5,369 nucleotides of DNA from Candidatus Saccharibacteria bacterium UBA5152 (GCA_002413755.1 DHXQ01000020.1:995-6363); one strand, 5' to 3'. Positions 1 through 4,906 are shown, numbered from the stretch's first letter. Numbers and translations are program-made. Notes: a model not told the origin generated them from the sequence alone.

Positions 1-2
1 CG

Positions 3-44
3 ATCAACGGCACCGGCACCGCCGCACCGGTCTTCACCTACTGA
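3..44 (+). CDS. C-terminal remnant of an upstream gene
   Basis: An open frame enters from the left edge and ends at a TGA (42-44); the visible residues are INGTGTAAPVFTY. The Gly/Thr/Ala-rich tail with an aromatic end would fit a surface or pilin-like protein, but 13 residues are far too few to identify a family. It is on the same strand as the phosphatase-like gene that follows. The call rests on an uninterrupted frame and codons rich in C at the third position, as in neighbouring genes. It could also be fortuitous. Confidence 0.45.
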   Translation: MNGTGTAAPVFTY

Positions 45-100
45 GGATTTGAGGTCACAATGGCCGTCACCATCGTCGGCGATGCCATAACTCCTTACTT

Positions 101-109
101 TGCTATACT
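101..109 (+). promoter_or_regulatory. Extended -10 promoter of the phosphatase-like gene
   Basis: TGC followed by TATACT (104-109) ends 7 nt before the ATG at 117. Transcription would be expected to begin at or within a base or two of that ATG. No convincing -35 hexamer is seen at 16-18 bp spacing, which is normal for TGn-type promoters. The same arrangement recurs at other genes in this window. Confidence 0.6.
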
Positions 110-116
110 GACTCTC

Positions 117-914
117 ATGAACGTACAGCCCGAAACCCAATTCTTCCATGACATTGCCGTGATGGTCCGCCAGCTGGTTACTAGCTATGACGGTCGGGCA
201 TCCGTCGCCAAACACAAAGATATCGTCGGCGATTACGCCACAGAGGTAGATATCGCAGTCGAAAATTTGATAGTGACGGAAATTAATAAGCGTTTCCCTG
301 GTGACGCCATCCTGGCCGAAGAGGGATATTCAGACGTCGCAATCCCTGACGGCCGCATCTGGATAATCGACCCGATCTGCGGCACTTCTAACCTGGGCCG
401 GGGCTTAAAATCTTTCTGCACCAACATCGCCCTGGCCAACCACAAAGAGTTAATAGCCGCCTGCGTCATTGATCATAGCCAGGACGACTACTTTTGGTCC
501 GTTGGTAACCATGAATTCTATGTTAAGAACGAGCACTTCCAACATCAGGAGACGGATGACCGCCTCGGCATAATGATCGACCTTGATTTCGGTGCCCTGA
601 GCAAAGTTCCAGATGACCAGAAGAAAAAATTTTGTGACGCACTCCTCCGACTGACGCTAGAACCGGACTACTCACTGCAATCGCCCAATAGCTCACTCGG
701 CTTTGCATACACTGCCGTCGGTAAAATAGACGGCTTCCTGACTGTCTTCAACCACCCTTGGGACATTTGTGCTGCCAGCTTTTTGCTACAGCAATCGGGC
801 GGTATCATAACCGACATTGAAGGCAATCCGTGGGATGTGTCATCAGTCGGCGCAATCGGAGCGTGGGACACCGACGTTCACGCCAAGTTAGTGGCCGCTT
901 ACACTGCAAGCTAA
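117..914 (+). CDS. Inositol monophosphatase-family protein with altered metal site
   Basis: A 265-residue protein of the FIG/IMPase metal-dependent phosphatase superfamily, close to the family's usual length. It should be cytoplasmic and, if active, hydrolyse a small phosphate monoester such as inositol phosphate, a sugar bisphosphate or 3'-phosphoadenosine nucleotide. Visible motifs in order: TEVD (42-45), AEEG with the metal-ligand glutamate (67-70), the core motif written WIIDPICGT (82-90) and the C-terminal HPWDICAA (213-220). In human IMPase the core reads DPIDGT, where both Asp residues bind Mg; here the second is Cys88 (TGC at 378-380). Asp85, Thr90 and Asp216 remain. Loss of one metal ligand suggests altered or lost catalysis. 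I chose ATG 117 because an extended -10 lies just before it and the fold begins soon after; ATG 60, preceded by GAGGT (51-55), would add 19 residues unlike the family. Substrate is not determinable. Confidence 0.88.
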   Translation: MNVQPETQFFHDIAVMVRQLVTSYDGRASVAKHKDIVGDYATEVDIAVENLIVTEINKRFPGDAILAEEGYSDVAIPDGRIWIIDPICGTSNLGRGLKSFCTNIALANHKELIAACVIDHSQDDYFWSVGNHEFYVKNEHFQHQETDDRLGIMIDLDFGALSKVPDDQKKKFCDALLRLTLEPDYSLQSPNSSLGFAYTAVGKIDGFLTVFNHPWDICAASFLLQQSGGIITDIEGNPWDVSSVGAIGAWDTDVHAKLVAAYTAS

Positions 915-918
915 CGCC

Positions 919-927
919 TGATATCAT
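919..927 (+). promoter_or_regulatory. Extended -10 promoter before the 936 gene
   Basis: TGA followed by TATCAT (922-927) ends 8 nt before the ATG at 936, inside the 21-nt gap after the phosphatase-like gene's TAA. No Shine-Dalgarno-like purine run lies between it and the ATG, so a leaderless transcript is predicted. Confidence 0.5.
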
Positions 928-935
928 TAGATCAT

Positions 936-1436
936 ATGGCTGACAGAGAATTTTTCGCTCGTTCCAAAAACGGCATCGAGGTAACGTACGATCCCGAGCA
1001 TTCGCATGCCTCAACTCACTTCGCTGATGCGCCCCAAATCCGGCCATTGGTGCAAAAAATTATTGAAGCCACGGATATATCCGGCGACTTCGTGGAATTT
1101 GATACCGACATCGGTCAACCGATCGGAAATTCAGAGCTTGTCGAAACTACCGACGATGATGTGATTGTCTATGCCATCAGAAAGAATCGTGATCACTATG
1201 CTCGATTCACCAAATCCCGAGGGCCAGAACCGTCCTCTATAGTCACCCTCAGTCTGACTCGGCTCGACGACAAGACATACGACTTATTTAGTGCCTGGCT
1301 TGGACCGCTCACACCATCATTTCCAGGGGCTAAATTCGAATCTCCCGAAAGCAAACCTTTCTGGTCAAAACACGCGCTGGTATGGGGAACTCAGGAAATA
1401 CAGCCGGGGACCGAGACCGCGGACTGCCCGTGGTAG
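936..1436 (+). CDS. Conserved protein of unknown function, 166 aa
   Basis: A soluble 166-residue protein without signal peptide or membrane segment. I do not recognise a named domain. It resembles, from memory, a group of bacterial hypothetical proteins sharing an N-terminal ITYDP/HSHAS-like segment (here VTYDPEHSHAS, 16-26), a central charged block (VYAIRKNRDHYARF, 78-91), then YDLFSAWLG (115-123), SKPFWSKHALVW (139-150) and a Cys-Pro-Trp end. The basic central block followed by a beta-rich half with conserved His and Trp superficially recalls small RNase/toxin folds of the BECR type, but I cannot assign catalytic residues, and no cognate antitoxin-sized gene is adjacent. ATG 936 follows an extended -10 by 8 nt; the stop TAG is itself part of the next gene's promoter-like element. 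It is certainly a gene, with function unassigned. Confidence 0.85.
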   Translation: MADREFFARSKNGIEVTYDPEHSHASTHFADAPQIRPLVQKIIEATDISGDFVEFDTDIGQPIGNSELVETTDDDVIVYAIRKNRDHYARFTKSRGPEPSSIVTLSLTRLDDKTYDLFSAWLGPLTPSFPGAKFESPESKPFWSKHALVWGTQEIQPGTETADCPW

Positions 1437-1439
1437 TAT
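1431..1439 (+). promoter_or_regulatory. Extended -10 promoter overlapping a stop codon, before ridA
   Basis: TGG followed by TAGTAT (1434-1439) ends 6 nt before ATG 1446. The TGG is the last codon and the TAG the stop codon of the preceding gene, so the promoter element is built from coding and stop sequence. TAGTAT is a weaker -10 than others in the window, so this is the least certain promoter of the series. Confidence 0.4.
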
Positions 1440-1445
1440 GTAATT

Positions 1446-1820
1446 ATGAAACAACAGATCACCACCGACAACGCGCCCAAAGCGGATCACATCCTGTCGC
1501 AAGCCATCGTCAGTAATGGCACCCTCTACGTCGCCGGTCAAGTGCACAACAAACCAGATGGAATTATTTTTGAAGGCTCAGTCCCAGAGAAGGTCGAGCA
1601 GATCATGCAAAACATTGCAGCCATACTCAAGGCTGCCGATGCGTCGCTCGATGACATCGTCAAGGTCGTCATCTATGTCACAGACATGTCACAAATGCTC
1701 AAAATCAACGAAGTCTACGCCACCTACTTTACCGGGCCGTTGCCTGCCCGCGAGGCAATCTGCGTCCAAGCCCTGCCGCTCGGCGCAACAATCGAGATTA
1801 GCGTCATTGCGGCAATATAG
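1446..1820 (+). CDS. ridA: RidA/YjgF/UK114-family enamine/imine deaminase
   Basis: A 124-residue protein of the family's normal length. RidA proteins hydrolyse reactive enamine/imine intermediates released by PLP enzymes such as threonine dehydratase, protecting other PLP enzymes; they act in the cytosol as homotrimers. Family landmarks seen: APKADHILSQA near the N terminus, VAGQV (29-33), QNIAAILKAADASLDDIVKV (55-74, the usual helix plus following strand), YATYF (91-95), LPAREAICV (99-107) and a closing IEI strand (116-118). Arg102 aligns with E. coli Arg105, the carboxylate-binding residue required for activity, and Glu117 with Glu120. The canonical Tyr of GPYSQA is Leu18 here. Retained Arg and Glu favour an enzymatically competent RidA, although Rid subfamily and substrate cannot be fixed. 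ATG 1446 lies 9 nt after the preceding stop codon and has no Shine-Dalgarno. Confidence 0.93.
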   Translation: MKQQITTDNAPKADHILSQAIVSNGTLYVAGQVHNKPDGIIFEGSVPEKVEQIMQNIAAILKAADASLDDIVKVVIYVTDMSQMLKINEVYATYFTGPLPAREAICVQALPLGATIEISVIAAI

Positions 1821-1832
1821 TAGTTTACTGTT

Positions 1833-1841
1833 TGCTATGAT
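1833..1841 (+). promoter_or_regulatory. Extended -10 promoter of the PNPOx-like gene
   Basis: TGC followed by TATGAT (1836-1841) ends 6 nt before ATG 1848, within the 27-nt gap after ridA. It is nearly identical to the element at 101-109. No -35 match and no ribosome-binding purine run are visible; a leaderless transcript is predicted. Confidence 0.58.
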
Positions 1842-1847
1842 AAGCGC

Positions 1848-2273
1848 ATGACACAATCAGATATCCTAGCTTTCATCAAACAACACAACCTCGCGTTAGT
1901 AGCGACAGTAGATAATGACGGCACTCCCCAAGCTGCCGTGGTGGAATTTGGTGAGCTTGATGATCTTGATGATCTGACGATTATCATTGATACTCTAAAA
2001 ACTTCGCGAAAATACAAAAACCTCCAGGCTAATAAGCATGTGGCAATAGTTATCGGCTGGGATAACGACGTGACAATTCAGATCAATGCGGTGGCCGAGG
2101 AACTTAACGGGGCAAAACTTGAAGCCGCAAAGTTAGCTTACTTTGCTAAAAACGACCGTGCCAAGAAATGGGAAAGTCGCCCAGAGATTGCCTATTTTGC
2201 GTTCAAGCCGACCTGGCTGCGATATTCGGACGTCAGTAAATCTCCGTGGCTGATCGAAGAGCTGAACTTCTAG
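1848..2273 (+). CDS. Pyridoxamine 5'-phosphate oxidase-like flavin split-barrel protein
   Basis: A 141-residue protein with the layout of the small PNPOx-like FMN-binding split-barrel family: an N-terminal helix (SDILAFIKQHN, 4-14), the barrel strand LALVATVDNDGTPQAAVVEF (15-34), TIIIDTLKTSRKYKNLQAN (44-62, the segment that usually contacts flavin phosphate through Ser/Thr and basic residues), HVAIVIGW (64-71) and a second strand pair through AVAEEL (81-86). The aromatic C terminus (AYFAFKPTWLRYSD) is typical for such proteins. Members bind FMN or F420 and reduce or oxidise varied substrates; this is shorter than true PdxH, and I see no basis for calling it a vitamin B6 oxidase. Residues 37-42 come from a 9-bp tandem repeat. 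The stop TAG shares CTAG with the convergent gene's stop. Confidence 0.88.
   Translation: MTQSDILAFIKQHNLALVATVDNDGTPQAAVVEFGELDDLDDLTIIIDTLKTSRKYKNLQANKHVAIVIGWDNDVTIQINAVAEELNGAKLEAAKLAYFAKNDRAKKWESRPEIAYFAFKPTWLRYSDVSKSPWLIEELNF
1956..1973 (+). repeat. In-frame 9-bp tandem duplication
   Basis: CTTGATGAT occurs twice back to back, encoding Leu-Asp-Asp twice (residues 37-42 of the PNPOx-like protein), followed by a further CTG Leu. It lies in an acidic loop between two barrel strands, where a three-residue insertion would be tolerated. Confidence 0.75.
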
Positions 2274-2875
2274 AACGACCCTGTCTTCACATCCCCGTCC
2301 CGCGCGTAGCGAGCCATGATGACGCCGCTTGGTGATACTAACGAGCTTATCAATTTGAAGGCGGCGGGAGTCGTGCCTTCGCCAAAGAGCCGTTTGCCCT
2401 TGCCGAGGGTGACGGGGAATGTTTTCAGCCATAACTCGTCGACCAAGTCATTGGTGAGCAAAGTCTGGATCAAATTACCGCTGCCATGAACCTGCAGCAT
2501 CGGGCCGTCCTGCTGTTTGAGCTTGGCGATCTCAGCCGGGATGTCACCCTTGATCTGAATCGTCTCTACCCAGTCGGTATTGACCGTGCCGTTACTGACG
2601 ACGTACTTTGTAGCTTTACTGAACGGCACAGTGGCGAGGTTATCATCACTCTGATGCGGCCAATAAGAGGCAAATATATCATACGTCTTGCGCCCGAGCA
2701 GTAGGTCGAATGGCGGGGTCATCTGTTCACCCATTTCCTTGCCCGCGATTTCGTCGAAGAAAGGGAACGTCCAGCCTCCCAGATCAAAGCCATCCGAAGT
2801 GTCTTCCTCAGGGCCGCCCGGCGCCTGCATGACACCGTCAAGTGATACAAATGTCAGAACTACGAGTCTTCTCAT
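2270..2875 (-). CDS. Dihydrofolate reductase/RibD-C-like family protein
   Basis: A 201-residue NADPH-dependent reductase-fold protein of the RibD C-terminal/DHFR-like family. Motifs: the N-terminal strand RRLVVLTFVSLDGVMQAPGG (2-21, the SLDG(V/F) signature), LLLGRKTYDIFASYWP (59-74), VHGSGNLIQTLL (130-141, the pyridine-nucleotide Gly-x-Gly region) and VDELWLKTFPVTLGKGKRLF (145-164). True folate DHFR (FolA) lacks this LGRKTY/GSG/VDELWL combination, so dihydrofolate reduction should not be assumed; many such stand-alone proteins have unknown substrates. The ATG at 2873-2875 is chosen because an extended -10 lies 6 nt upstream and the fold starts at residue 2. A longer frame beginning at a TTG at 2947 would add 24 residues with no family resemblance and would run through the promoter. 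It converges on the PNPOx-like gene with overlapping stops. Confidence 0.92.
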   Translation of the reverse strand: MRRLVVLTFVSLDGVMQAPGGPEEDTSDGFDLGGWTFPFFDEIAGKEMGEQMTPPFDLLLGRKTYDIFASYWPHQSDDNLATVPFSKATKYVVSNGTVNTDWVETIQIKGDIPAEIAKLKQQDGPMLQVHGSGNLIQTLLTNDLVDELWLKTFPVTLGKGKRLFGEGTTPAAFKLISSLVSPSGVIMARYARDGDVKTGSF

Positions 2876-2881
2876 ACTCAA

Positions 2882-2890
2882 ATAATACCA
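2882..2890 (-). promoter_or_regulatory. Extended -10 promoter of the DHFR-like gene
   Basis: Read on the minus strand, TGG (2890-2888) precedes TATTAT (2887-2882), which ends 6 nt before the ATG at 2875. A partial -35 match, TTGCAA (2909-2904), sits 16 bp upstream. No Shine-Dalgarno is present, so a leaderless transcript is predicted. Confidence 0.62.
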
Positions 2891-2912
2891 GCCTGACGTA
2901 CCGTTGCAATGG

Positions 2913-2926
2913 AATATCTGGATATT
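2913..2926. repeat. Short inverted repeat upstream of the DHFR-like promoter
   Basis: AATATC-TG-GATATT is a perfect 6-bp inverted repeat with a 2-bp centre. It lies about 38-51 bp upstream of the predicted transcription start of the DHFR-like gene, just beyond its -35 region, a position typical for a regulator-binding dyad. Its AT-rich arms are too short to act as a terminator, and no run of T follows. The 2876-3009 gap between the two minus-strand genes otherwise shows nothing I can name. Confidence 0.3.
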
Positions 2927-3009
2927 TGAGAAGGAAGAGTTAGGCAACTAGTCGAACCGTTTGGCCGTCAAAATAGCAAGTATACCTAACGTGTCTCATG
3001 CAGGCTCAA

Positions 3010-3504
3010 TTACTTCAGGTGTTCGTCATGGTGACGCGGCCGCTGCATCCACAAAAACAGCAGGGTGAGCAGGGTACTGATGCTGATCAGCAGCGTCTGG
3101 AGGCTCTCCAGCTGGTGCCAGAGCGGCAACCGGATAATCCCGGCGGTTACGCCATATGGCAAAAGCGGCACGGTCAGCAAAGCCAGTAGGGTACTGACAC
3201 CGATAGCCGGCAGGATGTTGAAGGCATTCTTGAAACCGCCGCGAACTGAACGGATCATGAAAACCGTCGTCAAGACAACGGGCAGCAGCTGTAGTATCAG
3301 ATTAATGGTCGACTGATTAGTGGACGCGCCTTTCGTCTGGGCGGAGAAACTACCGGCGATCGTGGCCGCATCCGGGCCAACAAACTGCACCAGCACTGCA
3401 CCGAGGCATAGGCTGAGGAATACAAATGCTGCATTGACGCGTAGCACAAACAGCAGTACGACCGGTACAGCCAGCAGCGCAATCAGAATAATTTGCGGAT
3501 CCAT
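3010..3504 (-). CDS. Uncharacterised multi-pass membrane protein
   Basis: A 164-residue very hydrophobic protein, mostly Leu/Val/Ile/Ala. Apparent membrane segments lie near residues 4-21, 24-42, 68-84, 97-116 and 136-153, separated by a polar Ser/Thr/Gln loop (about 50-67) and a basic one (RSVRGGFKN, 85-93); the C terminus is basic and His-rich (RPRHHDEHLK). There is no signal-peptidase site or recognised catalytic motif. Similar proteins occur, as I recall, as hypothetical genes in Saccharibacteria-type genomes; no function is known to me. It starts 25 nt after the rimK stop and could be cotranscribed with rimB-rimK, but it also has its own -10 element 10 nt before ATG 3504. A TTG start at 3540 would add 12 residues and overlap rimK; I prefer the ATG. 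Confidence 0.85.
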   Translation of the reverse strand: MDPQIILIALLAVPVVLLFVLRVNAAFVFLSLCLGAVLVQFVGPDAATIAGSFSAQTKGASTNQSTINLILQLLPVVLTTVFMIRSVRGGFKNAFNILPAIGVSTLLALLTVPLLPYGVTAGIIRLPLWHQLESLQTLLISISTLLTLLFLWMQRPRHHDEHLK

Positions 3505-3514
3505 AACTACGCTT

Positions 3515-3523
3515 ACTATACCA
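3515..3523 (-). promoter_or_regulatory. Extended -10 promoter of the membrane-protein gene
   Basis: On the minus strand TGG (3523-3521) precedes TATAGT (3520-3515), ending 10 nt before the ATG at 3504. Transcription would begin about 3-4 nt before the start codon. It sits between the rimK stop and the membrane-protein start, so this gene may be expressed both from here and by read-through from rimBK. Confidence 0.5.
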
Positions 3524-3529
3524 TAAGCG

Positions 3530-4435
3530 TCATGCGCCAACTTTGTCTTTGCGAGGCTTAGCTTTGGCGTTGCGCTCGACGTATTCGATGATTATGGTTG
3601 CTACGTCGCGTTTGGTCACCAGTTCTGGCGTTTTGATACTGGCTGACGAGTTCACTTCCAATACTTTTGGACCGTTTTTGGAACGCATCATGTCGACGCC
3701 ACAGACCGGTAGGTTCATTGCCTTGGCGGCTTTGATGGCTGTCTTCTCTTCTTCTGGGGTTAATTTGACGGCCTTGCCGACGCCACCCTGGTGCGTGTTG
3801 GAGCGGAAGTCATCATCCAGGCTGACACGCTCAATGCTGGCAACCACGCGTCCACCAACGACGAGTGCCCGGATATCAGTACCGGCAGATTCGGCGACAA
3901 ATTCTTGCACCATGAAGTTCACGCCTTCGACATAGAAGGCCTGCATTACAGCTTTGGCAGCTTTGCGGGTTTCGGCTAGCACAACTCCGTTGCCATGAGT
4001 ACCACGGGCAACCTTGATGATCACCGGCGCGCCACCGGCAAGTTCGACGACTTCATCGAGATCGGCTGTTTCACGGGCGAAGACGGTTTTGGGAATATTG
4101 ACGTCCTGGCGCGCCATAATCTGGTATGAGCGTAGCTTGTCACGCGAGCGGTTGATGGCAATCGAACTGGCGGTACTGAAACTCCCTTGCATCTCGAACT
4201 GGCGAACTACCGCTGTACCGTATTTGGTATAACTTTGAGCAATTCGCGGTATGATGGCATCAAATTTTTCGAGCGCTTTGCCTTTGTAATAAATAATAGG
4301 CTTGCTGCGCTCCATCGTCATGTAGCATTTGGCATAATTAACGACAATGACTTCGTGGCCTCGTGCTTCAGCAACCTCGCGCAGACGCTTGGTTGTGTAG
4401 TTTAGTGATCCTTTGGAAAGTATGGCAATTCTCAT
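3530..4435 (-). CDS. rimK: RimK-family ATP-grasp glutamate ligase
   Basis: A 301-residue protein collinear with E. coli RimK (300 aa), which ligates glutamates onto the C terminus of ribosomal protein bS6. Seen: the N-terminal strand MRIAILSKG, IIPRIAQSYTKYG (61-73), RDKLRSYQIMARQ (98-110), the ATP-grasp lysine and glycine loop VIIKVARGTHGNGVVLAE (138-155), VQEF (176-179), and the metal triad Asp248, Glu260, Asn262, at the same residue numbers as in E. coli. The usually invariant Pro-Gly after the triad (NASPG) is replaced: residues 262-266 read NSSAS. The tail is Lys/Arg-rich. Its ATG overlaps the rimB-like TGA, implying translational coupling, and it has AAGGAG 10 nt upstream. A ligase acting on bS6 or another acidic-tailed protein is inferred; LysX/CoF-type ligases are alternatives, but the collinearity favours RimK. 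Confidence 0.94.
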   Translation of the reverse strand: MRIAILSKGSLNYTTKRLREVAEARGHEVIVVNYAKCYMTMERSKPIIYYKGKALEKFDAIIPRIAQSYTKYGTAVVRQFEMQGSFSTASSIAINRSRDKLRSYQIMARQDVNIPKTVFARETADLDEVVELAGGAPVIIKVARGTHGNGVVLAETRKAAKAVMQAFYVEGVNFMVQEFVAESAGTDIRALVVGGRVVASIERVSLDDDFRSNTHQGGVGKAVKLTPEEEKTAIKAAKAMNLPVCGVDMMRSKNGPKVLEVNSSASIKTPELVTKRDVATIIIEYVERNAKAKPRKDKVGA

Positions 4436-4869
4436 CGTGTGGCTTCTCCTTCGTCATCATGTTCTTGGTTAATTTGAACGTCAACTAGTAATGCATTCTC
4501 GCGCAAGAACCGGCGTCCGATCAAAATTGATTTTTTCAGATCAGTTCGGTCGGCCAGCCCGATCCGTATCGGGTATGTCGTGCCGCCAACTATCACCTTT
4601 GTATCTATAATATACCGTTTGATGCGGTGGCCAGTGGCGCTACGGACATATGTTTTTACAAACGTATCAGTTTCGGTAGCCAATGCAGGGTTGCCGAGTG
4701 GTGTAAATTTCAGGTAACGTTTGCGGAGTACACCGCGCCGAACGATTTTGATGTCGGTGCAATGCAAGGCACCAGAATAGGCACCTGTGTCAATTTTAGC
4801 CCATTCGTGCTCAACTCCTAGCGTTGGCAAGGAGATAATTTCGAAGCAACCGATTGTGTTATGTTTCAT
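4432..4869 (-). CDS. rimB: RimB-like retropepsin-fold peptidase ('ATP-dependent zinc protease' family)
   Basis: A 145-residue protein matching the family historically labelled ATP-dependent zinc protease (Pfam Zn_protease), now viewed as retropepsin-like aspartic peptidases. Visible signatures: KIDTGAYSGALHC (25-37) with the catalytic-type Asp27-Thr-Gly, VRSATGHRIKRYIIDTKVIVGG (75-96; first part of the central strand pair) and ADRTDLKKSILIGRRFL (106-122), the family's conserved C-terminal block. In pseudomonads RimB is encoded with RimK and is reported to process the glutamate-modified bS6 tail; the ATGA overlap with rimK here supports the same partnership by inference. The C-terminal tail (QEHDDEGEATR) is acidic. 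It is the first gene of the operon, expressed from a strong promoter with only 8 nt between the -10 and ATG 4869. Confidence 0.9.
   Translation of the reverse strand: MKHNTIGCFEIISLPTLGVEHEWAKIDTGAYSGALHCTDIKIVRRGVLRKRYLKFTPLGNPALATETDTFVKTYVRSATGHRIKRYIIDTKVIVGGTTYPIRIGLADRTDLKKSILIGRRFLRENALLVDVQINQEHDDEGEATR
4446..4451 (-). promoter_or_regulatory. Shine-Dalgarno of rimK
   Basis: AAGGAG on the minus strand (inside the 3' end of the rimB-like gene) lies 10 nt before the rimK ATG at 4435. It is the only strong ribosome-binding site at a chosen gene start in the window, and belongs to the only start that has no promoter of its own nearby. It supports ATG 4435. Confidence 0.7.
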
Positions 4870-4877
4870 ACGTCTAT

Positions 4878-4906
4878 ATTATAACATTTTTGATTGACTA
4901 TTTCAA
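4878..4906 (-). promoter_or_regulatory. Consensus promoter of the rimB-rimK operon
   Basis: On the minus strand TTGAAA (4906-4901) is followed after exactly 17 bp by TATAAT (4883-4878), with TGT making it an extended -10 as well. The -10 ends 8 nt before ATG 4869, and the gap has no Shine-Dalgarno, so the predicted mRNA starts at or next to the start codon. A small dyad, TTGA-5-TCAA (4894-4906), overlaps the -35 hexamer. Confidence 0.85.

Noticed and set aside
2133..2432. Minus-strand 99-residue frame spanning the PNPOx-like and DHFR-like genes
   Set aside because: It is a low-complexity, Arg-rich translation antisense to or out of frame with two clearly recognisable proteins; it has no family features.
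2876..2947. N-terminal extension of the DHFR-like gene to a TTG at 2947
   Set aside because: The extra 24 residues do not resemble the family and pass through the promoter-like TGGTATTAT; the ATG at 2875 begins exactly at the fold's first strand.
2940..2990. TTAGG...CCTAA inverted pair downstream of the membrane-protein gene
   Set aside because: The arms are only 5 bp and about 40 nt apart with no T run; no terminator can be supported.
3505..3540. Longer start (TTG 3540) for the membrane protein
   Set aside because: It would overlap the end of rimK and read through the extended -10; ATG 3504 is followed directly by a hydrophobic segment.
3543..3979. Plus-strand frames antisense to rimK (up to 130 aa)
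   Set aside because: They are shadows of the strongly conserved rimK codons, Ser/Thr/Leu-rich with no promoter or ribosome site.
42..4434. Recoding of UGA (as Gly or Trp) as in some CPR or mycoplasma lineages
   Set aside because: TGA ends the remnant gene, rimK and the rimB-like gene at the expected family lengths, the rimB/rimK ATGA overlap makes sense only with TGA as stop, and all Trp codons are TGG.
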